Shown piece by piece: positions 13,033 to 25,229 of a stretch of DNA of 64,000 bases (positions are counted from its first letter, which is position 1; the number at the start of each line of letters is the position of its first letter). The stretch is from Combretum micranthum (taxonomy: Eukaryota; Streptophyta; Magnoliopsida; Myrtales; Combretaceae): the NCBI GenBank assembly GCA_024138025.1, contig JAMXBD010001435.1:1-64000 (forward strand), in the 5' to 3' direction. The position numbers were made by a program, and so were the translations under genes. The notes under the pieces are model-generated. The model was not told where the DNA came from. It made no database searches and was given only the letters and a program-made list of their open reading frames with translations.

Positions 13033-13770
13033 ATGGAACACCCCATGATGCCCAACTCTGTTAGATCCACCCGTATCTTAGCCTGGAATACTAGAGACCT
13101 GAATGGTAAACATAAGAGAGATGTTGTCCTTGAAGCTCTCACTGAGTACATGCTAGATGCCATCATTCTCATAGAAACTAAGCTGGACAGACAAGGAGCG
13201 GAGATCTTTTACTACTACTCTCAAATGGATAACTACACTGCATTGAGTCTAACGGACAGAGTGGTGGCATGATGATCCTTTGGAATAATGTTGTGGTTGC
13301 TTATGAACTTCATCAAGCAATCCTCCTCTGAGATTCATGCTGAAGTTAAGGTACTCTCATCTAACTCTCCTTCTTCTTGGTTTCACTTTGGTATGTATGG
13401 CTCTTTGGTATGTATGGCCCTCCTAATCCTATCCACAAACATGTTTTCTAGTAAAGACTTAGAGACCACACTTGTATTGTTGGAAATAGACCTTGGATCA
13501 TTTTAGGCGATTTCAATGACATTATTCAAAATTATGAAAAATGGGGTGGTACCTCTCTCAAGAAAAATAGAGCTTGGAATACCTCTCCTATATGAATGAA
13601 TGTCACCTAAAAGACCTTAGGTATATTGAACCTATGTTTACTTGGTCAAATGGAAGAAACTTAACCCGCCTCATTCAACTTAGGCTTGAGAGAGCTTGGG
13701 CTAATAATGAATGGATTGATCTGTACCCCGAAGCTAAGCTCTACTTTAATAGCTAGGCCTTTGATCACTA
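13033..13770 (+). pseudogene. LINE ORF2 endonuclease domain (APE-like), frameshifted
   Basis: It begins near 'RILAWNTRDLNG' (canonical WN.RGL) and has 'AIILIETKLD' (the E-T-K motif). A following frame carries 'ILGDFNDIIQNYEKWGG' near 13500-13545 and 'FTWSNGR' near 13640. Several frameshifts separate these motifs, so no active enzyme can be made. Confidence 0.7.
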
Positions 13771-13899
13771 TCTCATTCTCCTTGACACCCTTCCCTTTCC
13801 CTTAACAAAGGTAAAAAATCCCACCTTCAGATTTCAACCGATGTGGTTCGATCACCCCTCATGCCTTTCCCAAATACATGATATTTAGAGACAAAACCA

Positions 13900-15671
13900 A
13901 TTTGATTGTGTCAAAGCCATCGAAGCTCTGCCTAGAAGGATGAGAGATTGGAACAGAAAGATTTTTGGGAATCTAAGTTTAGAAAAATGAAAGCTCACTA
14001 AACAGCTTGACAAGCTACAACTTGACATAAAAACAAACCTAAATTAGCGAAATGTCAGGAAAAATCTCTAAGAGATAAGCTGAACAAATGCTTGGATAGG
14101 GAAGAAGCTTTGTGGAAAATGAAATCAAGAGCCAAAGGGATAGTTGAGGGAGAAAGAAACACAAGATTCTATCACTCCATTACCATCTCTAGAAGATAAA
14201 AAAAAATAGAATTCTTGCACTTAAAATGATATGGGAGAGTGGTGTTACTCCCAACAAGAAATCACTAACATCATCCTCTCGTATTTCACCTCCCTTTATC
14301 ACTCTAACAGGGTAGCTGTGAATCTAGATAACCCTTGCTATATTTATTCGGGGTCTAGCCTCTCTCCTAAACAAAAACTCACCCTTGAGAAACCCCTTGA
14401 TGATTAGGAAATTCTTAATGCCTTTAAATCGATCGTCCTTGGAAATCTCTAGGCAAAGATGGTCTTCACGCTGCTTTCTTTCTCAAATGCTGGTCTCTTA
14501 TTGGTGATTCTATTTCTCACCTTTTTGACCACATTTTCTCCTCTGCCTCTTTACCCTCCTCCTTAAACTCTACACAGATTACCCTTATCCCTAAAGTCAA
14601 AGGTGCTAATTCTTTCAAAGATTTCAGGGCCATCAGTTTATGCTCCACCCTTTACAAAGCTGTAATTAAGATCATCTCTCTCAGACTCAAACCCTACCTT
14701 GACAACCTCATTCATCCTGCTCAAACCAGCTTCATTCTTAGGAGAAGAGGCACATATAATATCATTCTCCTAAACAAAATCCTCCACTCCCTTAACAAAA
14801 AGAACAGGAAAAGTGAGTAGAAGATAATAAAGATCAATCTGGAAAAAGCTTTTGACAAAATTGAATGGGATTTCATTTTTTTTGGACTCTCAACAACTTC
14901 AACTTTCCTTCTTGGATGATCAAACTCATTATGAGTTGTATCACCGCTACTACCACCGAAGTCATTATCAATGGGGTTCCTTCCAGGCTTTTTCATCCGT
15001 CTAGGGGTCTTAGATAAGGCTGTCTTTTATCGCCCTACCTCTTTATCCTTACCATAGACTACCCTAGCCACATGATGCATCAGGAAATTGAGAGAAATAA
15101 ATGGAAACCTTTCAAGGTTAGAGGATCTGATTTTTAGTCTTTCCCACATCATGTTTGCTGATGATCTTATTCTCATTGCAAAAGCTGGCAAAGAGAATGC
15201 CAGGCCTATACAAAACACTTTAGAGAACTTTAAACAACTCTCAGTTCTCTCTATTAACAATTTTAAATCAAGAATCCTATTCTCTCGAAGTATTAGTTCT
15301 CAATCCAAGTCAGCTGTTAAAGGTATCCTAAACTTCAAGGAAGGTAAGGATCTGGGCAAATGCTTAGGCTATCCCATGGAAACAAAGTCACATACCAACA
15401 ACTCTAGAGCATTGTGGACAAAACTCAAGAAAAGTTAAGTGGTTGGAAGGCTAAAAACCTAAGCATGGCTGGTAGAATCCTTCTTGCAAAATCTGTCTTA
15501 CAAGGTCTCCCTACCTATTATCTACAGGTGTCTACTTTGCCTAAATCCTTCATAAATCGTTTGGACAAAATCACACGTTCCTTTATATGGAAAGATAGTG
15601 AAGAACGTCACTCTTCCCATTGGTTTTCCTGGGAGTCCATTACAACCCCCAAAGAGCTAGGTGGTCTTGGT
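13900..15671 (+). pseudogene. LINE ORF2 reverse transcriptase domain
   Basis: Recognisable motifs are ITLIPKVKGANSFKDFRAIS (near 14578-14637), INLEKAFDKIEWDF (near 14830), the catalytic FADD box at 15154-15165, and LSGWKAKNLSMAGRILLAKS near 15430-15490. In-frame stops and shifts occur throughout. The right end is interrupted by the MITE at its target duplication. Confidence 0.8.
15664..15671. repeat. Left 8-bp target duplication (GTCTTGGT)
   Basis: It is identical to 16543-16550. Removing one copy and the intervening element restores the LINE frame across the site (GGLG|LLNL). Confidence 0.85.
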
Positions 15672-16542
15672 TAGAGGTAAGGAAAAAAAAAAAAACAATC
15701 GAACCGAACCAATCCGTAACCAAACCAATCCAAACCGAAAATATGGTTTTTTTAATGGTTTGGTTTAAAACTTTTCCAATACAAACCAATCCGTAAATTT
15801 ATGGTTTAACTTGGAAGGTAAACCAAACCAATCTATAAAACCGAACCAAACCGTTTTAGAAAAATATAATAATTTTTTACTATATGTTTATATGATTCAT
15901 TTGATATTTATTATTTGGTAAATATTGATTAAAATCAACTTGTTCATTTTTAATTTTTTTTAGGCTCATAATATGTATTTTTTATGATGAATTATTGTTT
16001 TTTTAATAGCTTTTAACTTTATAAAGTATGAAATATATTTATTCAGTTATAAACTCTTATTATGTATTAATTGTTTAATATATTTTGTCAGTGGATTATT
16101 TTATTCGTTGAAGAATTTTGTTGATAGATGATTTTTTATTTTAGCAAAATTTATTGGTGGATAATTGACTTGATGGTTCTATTAAAAATTATAATTTATG
16201 ACTTACTAAGTATTAGTTAGTGAATGTATTTTATTGGTGGATAACTAATTTTATAGAGAACTATAGATTAAAAGTATGATGAATTCATAAAGTATTTTGT
16301 TGTGGTTTATAATATATCCTTTGTAAAATGATATAAATATTTAAGTATCTACACAAATGTAAAAAAACTAGAACAAAGAAAATTTTTAGTTAGAATTTTG
16401 ATTTAATTCGTAATCCAAACCGAACCAAACCGTTATTTAATGGTTTAAAAAATTTCTAGTCCGAACCATATCGTTATTTAATAGTTTGGTTTGGTTTGGT
16501 TTTAGAAAAAAACTGAACAAAACTGATCTGTGCCCACTCCTA
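15672..16542. mobile_element. hAT-like MITE inserted in the LINE
   Basis: 871 bp, starting TAGAGGTAAGG and ending CCCACTCCTA, so the inverted ends are TAGAGGTAAGG / TAGGAGTGGGC. It is flanked by an exact 8-bp duplication. The sub-terminal regions are rich in AACCGAACC / GGTTTGGTT motifs, the middle is AT-rich, and no transposase remains. The 8-bp duplication and TAGRG ends are typical of hAT elements. Confidence 0.8.
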
Positions 16543-18060
16543 GTCTTGGTCTCCTAAACCTCAAGAACAGAAACCTAGTGCTTTAAAAAGGTGGCATGAA
16601 TGGAGAGTAGGAAAAATAAAATAAGCACACCTGTTATTAGCCAAATACAAAAAGCTCATAAATAACTCTCTCCATGCTACCCCTCACTATGTTTCTCCTC
16701 TTTGCAAGGAAATTGTTCACAGTTAGAATTAGGTTGACAACAGAGGTTGCTACGTCCTAGAAGATGGGAAAACAGCTAAATTTTGGACAGATTCATGGGG
16801 TGGCAATCTATCCTTAATCAATTTCTTTAATGGCCCCCATGAAGCTAACATCACAAGCATAACTATTCATGATGTTTGAATCAACGAATCAAAATGGAAT
16901 GAAGATCTCATTGATCATGCTATCTCAGATTACATCAACAATTTTATTGGTCCATTCATCTCTCGCCTTAACTGCTGATTCAAAAATCATTAACCCAAAC
17001 ATTAGCTAGGATTCTACCATCAACGGCATCAATGCTAACCCCTCAGGATACTACTTTTCTAATCATTCTTGGGACTTAATTTGGAAATCCCTTTTCCCCC
17101 CTAAAATTAAACTCTTCCTATGGAGATCATGCCACAACTATCTACCAACAAAAGACATTTTTCTGAAAAGAAACATTACCTCAAAGGCTTCCTATCCAGA
17201 TGATCAGATCCCTTTGAATCTATCCTCCATGCCCTGAAAGAATGTCAACCAATTTCTCATATTATTAACCTATGGGAAACAATGCCAATGCCCAATATTC
17301 CTTCAAGAGCCTCCTGGATTTTTTGGTTAAAAACAAATTGCAGCTTACCCTCTTCGGCTCAATCGTAAACGAGACCTCCAAACCACTTCCTCTTTGGAGT
17401 TACCTATTGGAAATTTTGGCTTTCCAGATAATCTCCTCTTCAGTCCTATAAGCTCTTCCTAGGATCTTCAAGAAGACATCAGGGCCTTAGCAAATGAACT
17501 TTGGGCACATCTTAGAAGGAAGAAAAGAATTTTTCAGATTGAAAGGACTAACTTTTGTTGGAGTCCTCCTAACCTAAACTGGTGCAAATTAAACACAGAC
17601 GCATCTATACATCCCTCCTTGGAAACAACAATAATTGTAGCATTCATTCGAGACTCCCAAAGCAGATGGATCTCTGTTATTGCAAGGAAAATTGAAAAAG
17701 TTGATATCCTCATGGCTGAACTTTGGGCCATAGCTTGGGGTATCCAGCTAAGTCTACAAAAAAAAAAAAAAAAATCACAATTGGAAATCAACTCTGATTC
17801 CAAAATAGCCGTGCAATTGATAAACGATGAAGTGAGATCAAAGCTCAAATATGCTAATGTTATTTCTTTTTGTATGGAAAACCTATCGAAGCTAATGTGG
17901 AGCAGAGTTCTTCATTGCCTTAGGGAAACAAACAGAGTTGCAGATGCCCTATCTAACAAAGCTTACTCAATCATACCGGATATCATGATCTATGACGCGC
18001 CTCCAAATGGCTTTTTGCATATTTTAGCCTTTGATGTTTCTTCTTATGGCTTGTGTAAAG
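16543..18060 (+). pseudogene. LINE ORF2 C-terminal part: zf-RVT and RNase H
   Basis: Near 17065-17165 the frame reads 'WDLIWKSLFPPKIKLFLWR' with 'YLPTKDIF', typical of the zf-RVT region. Near 17575-17960 an RNase H fold is visible: WCKLNTDAS (first catalytic Asp), MAELWAIAWG (Glu), INSDSK (Asp) and RETNRVADALSN. A 15-A run at 17759-17773 lies inside the RNase H frame and is a likely indel hot spot. Confidence 0.75.
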
Positions 18061-18254
18061 ACTTAAGATGCTGTAGGATGAATCTTAAGACGCTATAGGA
18101 TGAATCCTAGAGATAGACTCTAATGATCCTTTAGGGTTAAGCTTTTGTAGGCTATTGTCTCTCAACCCTTTTTGTTTACTTTGTTTTAGATCTTTGGGTG
18201 TATCTGCTTTCCTTTGTCTTTAACATATTTCCCTCTTTCTACCGAAGAAAAAAA

Positions 18255-20270
18255 CATTACTTTGGCATCCCACCATCATTGTAGCTGCCATTACTATGGT
18301 TAGTAATGCCGTACTAGCATCAAGTTGTTATTTCCACTGCTTGCATCCTTTCTACTACACTATCGTTACTGCTATTGTTACCCTCTCAAAACTTGTATAC
18401 ATTGTTGCCATTATACCATATCACCACTACCATCTCTATAACTTCTCTACCATCACCATTTGTGGAATTGCTAAGTCATTCATTATTAGAACATCCATCA
18501 TGCTATATCATTATCATTGTATTGCCCTTTACGTAATTCCTATTATATCATCTAATTATTAATGTTAATTAACTGATTTATGCTATGACCATTAGAGATG
18601 CAATCAGGTGGCTTTTAGGAAAAAAAAAAGAAAAAAAATTATCGATGGGACATCCAAAAAGGTTTACAATAAAGTTTTTTATTGATAGGACATCCAAACC
18701 TTGCAAAATATTAAGATTGTAATATTAATGTGTGCATAATGGAGCTACTCATTTAATTTCAAACATTTAAAACTTTGTATTGAAAGTTGAACTTAAAACC
18801 CCATTGTATTGTCATCTGTTATCCCTCTTACACATTGCACACACTTCTCACTCATTGCATTTGTCTCCATCGTATGTCTTTTGGTTAAATAATCACTCTT
18901 GGCTTTTGAATTCCTTTTCCTGGTGTAGTGGTATGCTTTAAGAATCTTTTCTTTAGTTACAAGTACAAAGCCTGTATGATACAATGTGAGGCTATTTTAA
19001 TCCCACATGAGAAAAATGCTAATTATGTGAATAATTTATCAAAGGAAAAATTATTAACCAAATACGTTAAGATTCTCGATTATACATGGCATCAAGTTCA
19101 TTAGTATGTTTCTTCATGAAGTCAATTTGTAGAATTTATTATTGTTGAAGGCTTTCTTCTCTCCTTAGTGGTATCAAAGTTGATGGTTCAATCGGACACT
19201 CCCATGTTTAGCCTCTCCCAAATGGAAAGAAGATGAAATAACCTGGATAATTAAACTATGCATATGGGTAGACTCATATTTTTAATCTTTTAAGGAGGGA
19301 TAATTTTGTCCCTTCACAGAGTCCAACAGATATGTTGATTAAAAATGTATTTATAATTTCCAAGTAATGTAACTTTATAGTTCCTTCCCTTCCCTCCTAA
19401 CCATCATCTTCCAATCTTAAAGAATCTCAAACGCAAATCCATGATAAACCGATGTTCTTTTCGTTTTCTTGTTGTTTTTCACAAGACCAACACATAGAGA
19501 GCAAGACTTTCACGTTTATGTGTTGAAAGCAGTGGTTGCTAGAGATCGGTGGCGACTCCAATCAAAATCATTTTCAAATCCGAATGATTTAGGAAAACCT
19601 TATTGATTCTTGCTCACGTGTTTCATATTAAACAAGTTAGGTTTAATGTAGTTTGGAATCTTTAGGAGAATAGGATCAAAATTCAAGCTCAATAGCATGC
19701 TTTAAGGGAGCGAGCCTCTAGCATTTTGGCCATTTCCTCACAATGTTTGCTACATCTTGTTTCATTGTCGATCAATAATAATTGAGTCAAAGTGCTTTGA
19801 TATGATAAGTCTGATTCTCAATGCGGTTGCTGCAATCTCTAAAGTGCAACTCTTCTAATCCTTCTCGACCTTCTTTCAGCTGAGGCAACAGAGGTGTGAA
19901 AGATAATGTCCTCACCTATAGGAAACATCATGTATCAAAGTGAAGTTGGAAGCTCTGTACGTCAACCTCCTCGCTTCCTTTCTATCAGTTGAGACAATGT
20001 TGTTCCTTAAGTGCTTGATGACCGAATTCAACTAGTAGGGTTTAGCTCAAATCATTCTAACTTTGAAAGTGTCCTACAATTGGTTATCAATGGTTTATTA
20101 TGGGAGAAATTTAAGAAGTAGTCTACCTTCTCCCTGGTCATGTGTAGGGAGATTGTCTATTGTAAATTTAGGGAGCTTGTCTGCTTTATTATTGTCTTCC
20201 CTCAGGATTTTGCGAGTGCTCCATGATGGGAATTTTGAAGCTAAACCCTAATGCTCTAACAACTTTTAAA
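18255..20270. other. Intergenic spacer, possible retroelement debris
   Basis: No gene is supported. A 'ggtggcgactcc' string near 19550 resembles the region after the 5' LTR of some plant Ty3/gypsy elements, and 'gtggtatcaaagttgatggttcaatc' fragments near 19170 look tRNA/PBS-like. Neither is strong enough for a separate call. Confidence 0.35.
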
Positions 20271-20279
20271 TATCTAATC

Positions 20280-22110
20280 ATAATATTCCCTTTGTCTCGT
20301 ATTTACCTTTGACTCACTGGACTATCTATGAATTAGGAAAAATCTTTAGATTGTCTACACTAACCTCTTTGTCCAACTTAAGTTTGGTGATCAATGCTTC
20401 ATACTCAGGCTCATTATTACTTGCGTTAAAACTGAAGTTAAGGGAAAAATATCTCCACTTTGAATGGAACTTAAAGGACTAATTCATTCCCCTCTTGATT
20501 TCATGAGCTGTCTACATGGAGAGTCCATTTTAGTTTGCCACCATTTGTTAGTTCTTTAGGGTAGCCCATGCACTTGGCTATAAAATGCACAAGGATTTGG
20601 GATTTAATAGTGTCCTTAGTCTTATACTACACTCCATAAGCATTAAGTTCAAGGGCGTATTTCTTCATCTTGCTAAAAACATCTGACTCGTGTAGCATTT
20701 TCTTAAGAAGCTAGTCTGTTGAAACAGTTACTTAGTGAGCTTTAAGCTATAGCCTAAATCTTTTGTCCGAAATAACTAGACAAACTTTTTAACTTTTGAA
20801 TATCTCTGTTCGGGTCCTTGCAAAATGTAACTCATGTAATGGATTGGTGGGTGCTCCTTGCCATCAAATTGGATAGGGATTGAGGAGAGGGCTCTACCAC
20901 TGATCAAACCACTAAAATTCCATTAAGTTCTTCAAAATTTTGAAGAATTTTGTGTATTGGTTTGTGCTTCTTGGTACAAATATGTTTAGGGCTATTATTC
21001 TTCCAATAATCCTTTGCACACCTTTCACGAATTTAGGAACTGCATGTCAATGACAGACTTAAATTTTACTAGGGTTATCTTTGATCCGTTGGTGAGTAAC
21101 GATGTACTCTAAAAACCTTTTAGAAGATGCTTCAAAATACAAATATATGGGTTGACTTTAACCGAATAATGCCTCGGTCCACTGAATGTCTCCCATAGAT
21201 TGCTAAGATGGCTATCATGCTCCTTACTTTTAACTACATAGATTACTAAGATGACTATCATGCTCCTTACTTTTAACTATCTTGTCATCTATGTATACTT
21301 CCATATTCACCCAATTTGTTCCTTATACACTTTGGTCTCTAATTTTTGGTATGTTGCTCCTATATTTTTAAGATTTTTAAAGTCAAATGGTGTGACATTG
21401 TAATAATAAGTGCGATGGTCAGTAATGAATGATGTGTGAACCAAATCGTTTGTCTCCATAATTTTTTTGGTTATAGCCTAAAAAAGCATCCATGAAAATC
21501 AACAATGAATGAATTGATTTTAAGTCCACAAGTTCATCAATTCGTTGGAAAGAAAAACAATATTTGGCTAAACTTCATTGAGTTGGTGTAGTCAATGCAC
21601 ATACACATTTCTTATTAGCCTTTTTAACCATTACCATGTTGGTAGGCTAAATGGGGTACTTTTTTTCTCTTACAAATCAAGCTTTTAACAATTTATAGAC
21701 TTTTTCTTTAATGGAAACTTGATGCGCTTAAGGAAAAAGTTTTCTAGTTTGCAATATCAACTTGGTTATTGGATTTATGCTGAGCTTATGGGTAATCACT
21801 TAATAAATATGCAAATTGCACCTTTTTCTAATCTCTTTTCATGCACTAAAATATGATTAGGATACTTTTATGGTGAATATCTATTGAAATTGATAAATAG
21901 CATGTCTTTGGATATATTGCTTGATGAATTTAAAAATAGATCAAGGTTAGAGTTTTGTTGAATCTAAGATGAATTTTTTTGCAATCTCAACATGAAAATA
22001 AACATGCTTGCTCTTAAATTGTAACATGTGTTGTAAAGGATTTTATTTTTCGTGTCTTCACTTCGTTACATCTAAATTAGCATGTGAAAATGAGGTCAAA
22101 GTTTCAAATT
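20280..22110 (-). pseudogene. Decayed Ty3/gypsy pol fragment (RT and RNase H), minus strand
   Basis: Read from right to left, 21580-21460 gives YCFSFQRIDELVDL and 'LIFMDAFLGYNQ', the conserved RT core. 21420-21300 gives TPFDFKNLKNIGATYQKLE, and a degraded 'EVYIDDK'-like box follows near 21285. Farther on come WTLHVDSS (near 20530) and NASNNEPEYEALITKLKLDK (near 20430-20370), the RNase H core. The motifs match Tat/Athila-type plant gypsy elements. Multiple stops and shifts are present. No LTRs were identified. Confidence 0.7.
21198..21290. repeat. Short tandem duplication inside the decayed gypsy pol
   Basis: Two adjacent copies of a unit of about 50 bp share 'ctatcatgctccttac' and 'tttaactac/tttaacta', differing at a few bases. 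Confidence 0.75.
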
Positions 22111-22818
22111 TTAGTATCCATTTAATGCCTTTCCTCTTGTCAGAACAATTAAAAGCGAGTAACTGGACCAAAACAAACTGATAACAGTAGTATAAATCGC
22201 CACAAGACCAAGTAGATTTTAACTCATATCAAATTCATGAGCTGTCAATCTCAAAGCTCAAGTCATCTCATCAGCAAAATACAACATAAATCGATATCTT
22301 TAATAGAATAGTAAACACACAATCGATAGAAATCCAAGTAGCTTTGGTAGACAAATGCAACTAATACATTATTTTGACCAAATTCAGCAGCTATAACATG
22401 GCAAACACCATTACAGAACTCCCATAGAATAGACAAATTACCAACAACAAGTATTAACCAAATGTTGAGTCTTAAGCTTCGAACATCCACATATTGACTT
22501 GTACTAAACACTTAAAGAGCACTTGGAGTGTCCACATGAGTCCTATCCATCATGCCTTATATGTGGAGCACCCGAGCTTTAACACTCGAGTGCTTGACAA
22601 GAGCAACTAGGCGCTCATAGTATATATAAAAGATAACTGCCCATATTTGAGTTTTATTTGTTGACACTAATAACTCAGATTCACTTAATAATAATATGTA
22701 GAGCATCCGAGCGTTAACACTTGAGTGCTCAACGAGAGCAACTAGATGCTCATGGTGTATATAAAAAATAATTGCCCTTATTTGGTTTTTATTTTTTTTT
22801 TTTACACTAATAACTTAG

Positions 22819-22823
22819 ATTCA

Positions 22824-22867
<44 letters not shown>

Positions 22868-22880
22868 TAATAAATAATAA
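22819..22880. repeat. (AAT)n microsatellite
   Basis: Continuous AAT/ATA repeats within the tandem array. The run length differs between units, so it probably mutates by slippage. Confidence 0.85.
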
Positions 22881-23749
22881 TAATTTCCATTAGTTGTCTA
22901 TTTTAAAAAAAAAAAATATTGACATTTTTTGAAAAATATTTTTATTAAAATAAACAGGCTTTAATTAATAACTTTTATATGATCTGTATTGAGATTGAAT
23001 TGGTAGATATATGTTGTAATGTTGTATGTGTTGTGCGGAAAAGATGACCCCTAATAATATAAGATTTTAAAATAAGTGATAAGTAATAAGAGATAAAAGA
23101 AATTGAAAATTCACTCATATAAAAAGGATTGTTTTGTAATTACATAACGATTGTACTTTGGATTCCATTATTGACACTAACAACTTAGATTCATTTAATA
23201 ATAATATGTGAAGCATTAGAGCATTAACACTTGAGTGCTCAACGGGAGCAACTAGATGCCCATGATGTATATAAATAATAACTGCCCATACTTGGTTTTT
23301 ATTTTTTGACACTAATAACTTAGATTCACTTAATAATAATAGTAATAATAGTAAGGAAAAATATTTTCCATTAATTGTCTATTTTTTAAAAATAAATATG
23401 ACATTTTTTTGAAAAATATTTTTATTAGATATTTTATAATAATAATATTAATAACTTTTATATGATTTGTATTGAGATTGCATTGGTTGATATGTGTTGT
23501 AATGTTGTAGTGTTATGCGGAAAAGATGACCTCCTAATAGTATAAGATTTTAAAATAAGTGATAAGTATATAAAGAGATAAAAAAATTGACAATTCACTC
23601 ATATAAAAAAGGATTGTCTTGTAATTGCATAACGATTGTACTTTGGATTCCATTATTGACACTAACAACTTAGATTCACTTAAATAATAATATGTGGAGT
23701 ATTTGAGCATTAACACTTGAGTACTCAACGGAAGCAACTAGATGCCCAT

Positions 23750-24565
23750 TACGAGCATGCACTGTACAGTTTGGTTTGATTTGCATCTCGAACCGAACTG
23801 TACCATAATTTACGGTTCGGTTTTTCTTTTAAATTCGAATCTAGCCACATGGTTCGGTTCGTAATTTTTTCGAACCGAAAAAAAAACGGTTTAGTACGGT
23901 TCAGTTTGCGATTCGAACCATTTTTATTCATAAAATAAAAAATATATTCTATCATAAAACTTCAATTACATAGTTCTTATCATTAATGCAAATATAAACA
24001 AAATATTTAAAATTAATCATTTACTAAATAAACATGTAAAACTTATATGAAGAAGGAATTTCATCCATTATAAAATTATAATCGTGACTAATCTTTTTTA
24101 ATTATTTTGAACTATAATGGTATACTAGACTTTATCCCAATATAGGTCACAAAATTTAATTTTTATATGCTTCTAACTAACATATTATCAATTATATAAA
24201 TCAATAAGTAACTAATAATGGAATTAGTAAGATAAAGGGAATTTTTTTTCATAAGTTAGAATACTAAATGCTAAAATCTAAAATCTATCTTATTTATAGA
24301 CAATATAATAATTAAAATATAATATGACAAATCTAATATTATTTTCATGAATGATACATATTTAAGTCACAAATTTTAAAAATAATTAATTTTTAATGAA
24401 ACAATTAAAAGTAAAAATAATATGTTTATTTTTTTTAATGTAAAACGGTTTAGTTTAGGGTCCTGAACCAAACCATGAACCGTTTGCCCTTTCACCGAAC
24501 CAAACCATTTCAAAAAGAACCGAAATTTAGTTCGATGGTTCGGTCGGTTTTTTTGCACAACCCTA
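23750..24565. mobile_element. hAT-like MITE inside the tandem array
   Basis: 816 bp, starting TACGAGCATGCAC and ending TTTTTTTGCACAACCCTA, so the inverted ends resemble TAGGGTTGTGCA. The flanks are 8-bp near-duplicates, ATGCCCAT at 23742-23749 and TTGCCCAT at 24566-24573. Sister units read straight through this site without the element. The sub-terminal region has AACCGAAC / GGTTCGGTT motifs. Its right end is identical over 18 bp to the element at 50880-51544. Confidence 0.8.
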
Positions 24566-25229
24566 TTGCCCATGGTGTATATAAAAAATAACTGCCTATT
24601 TGGTTTTTATTTTTTTTGACACTAATAAGTAATAACTTATATTCACTTAATAATAATAATAATAATATAATAATAATATAATAATAAATAATAATAATAT
24701 CTTCCATTAATTGTCTATTTTTTTAAAAAAATATTTTTGTTAAAATAAACAGGGATTAATTAATAACTTTTATATGATTTGTATTGAGATTGAATTAGTA
24801 GAAATATGTTGTAACGTTGTAGTGTTGCGCGGAAAAGATGGCCTCCTGATAAAATAAAATTTTAAAATAAGTAATTAGTATATAAAAGATAAAAAATTGA
24901 AAATTCACTCATAAAAAAAAGATTATTTTATAATTACATAATGATTGTACTTTGGATTCCATTATTTGAAACTAATAAAAATGGATTAACTTAATATTAA
25001 TAGATGATAGATAACTATTATATTATAAAAACAAATTTTTCGACATCAATCAACGGATTGACTTAATAATAGATAGATAAATCGTCTAATAATAATATAT
25101 ACTAATAATAATTGATAATAATAATAGATTCATTATTTATAATTATTTTGTTTTTCTTGCCTGTCAGCCCATGCATATGAGAAGTATGTGACTTTTCACT
25201 TCCTTCCGTCGCAAGTATTGAAAACTGCA

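Larger units (their letters stand above)
10850..18255 (+). mobile_element. Decayed L1-type LINE with C-terminal RNase H, split by an hAT-like MITE
   Basis: Domain order is an ORF1-type nucleic acid-binding region with a CCHC knuckle, then endonuclease, reverse transcriptase, zf-RVT and RNase H, as in plant L1 LINEs. Reading frames are broken throughout by stops and indels. A MITE at 15672-16542 interrupts the frame after a 'PKELGGLG' motif, and the LINE resumes at 16551 in LLNLKNRN. The 3' end is taken at a short A run near 18250. Neither the exact 5' end nor the target duplication was found. Confidence 0.85.
22561..24990. repeat. Tandem array, about 490-bp unit, interrupted by a MITE
   Basis: Units start at 'atgt(g)gagca..cgag': a 135-bp partial unit (22561-22695), a 510-bp unit (22696-23205), a 486-bp unit (23206-23691), and a last unit from 23692 split by the MITE at 23750-24565 and continuing to about 24990. 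Full units share 'acacttgagt(g/a)ctcaacg', 'acttagattca' plus an (AAT)n run, 'ttttatatgatttgtattgagatt' (broken as variants), 'gcggaaaagatg' and 'gattgtactttggattcc'. There is no protein coding. The array ends about 200 bp before the predicted eIF3j copy 2 promoter. Confidence 0.85.

Noticed and set aside
19540..19570. Start of another Ty3/gypsy element ('ggtggcgactcc')
   Set aside because: Single short motif without LTR or gag evidence, and opposite in orientation to the nearby gypsy pol.
22561..24990. CRISPR-like array of spaced repeats
   Set aside because: Units are about 490 bp with no short repeat/spacer alternation, in a plant nuclear context; ordinary tandem repeat.
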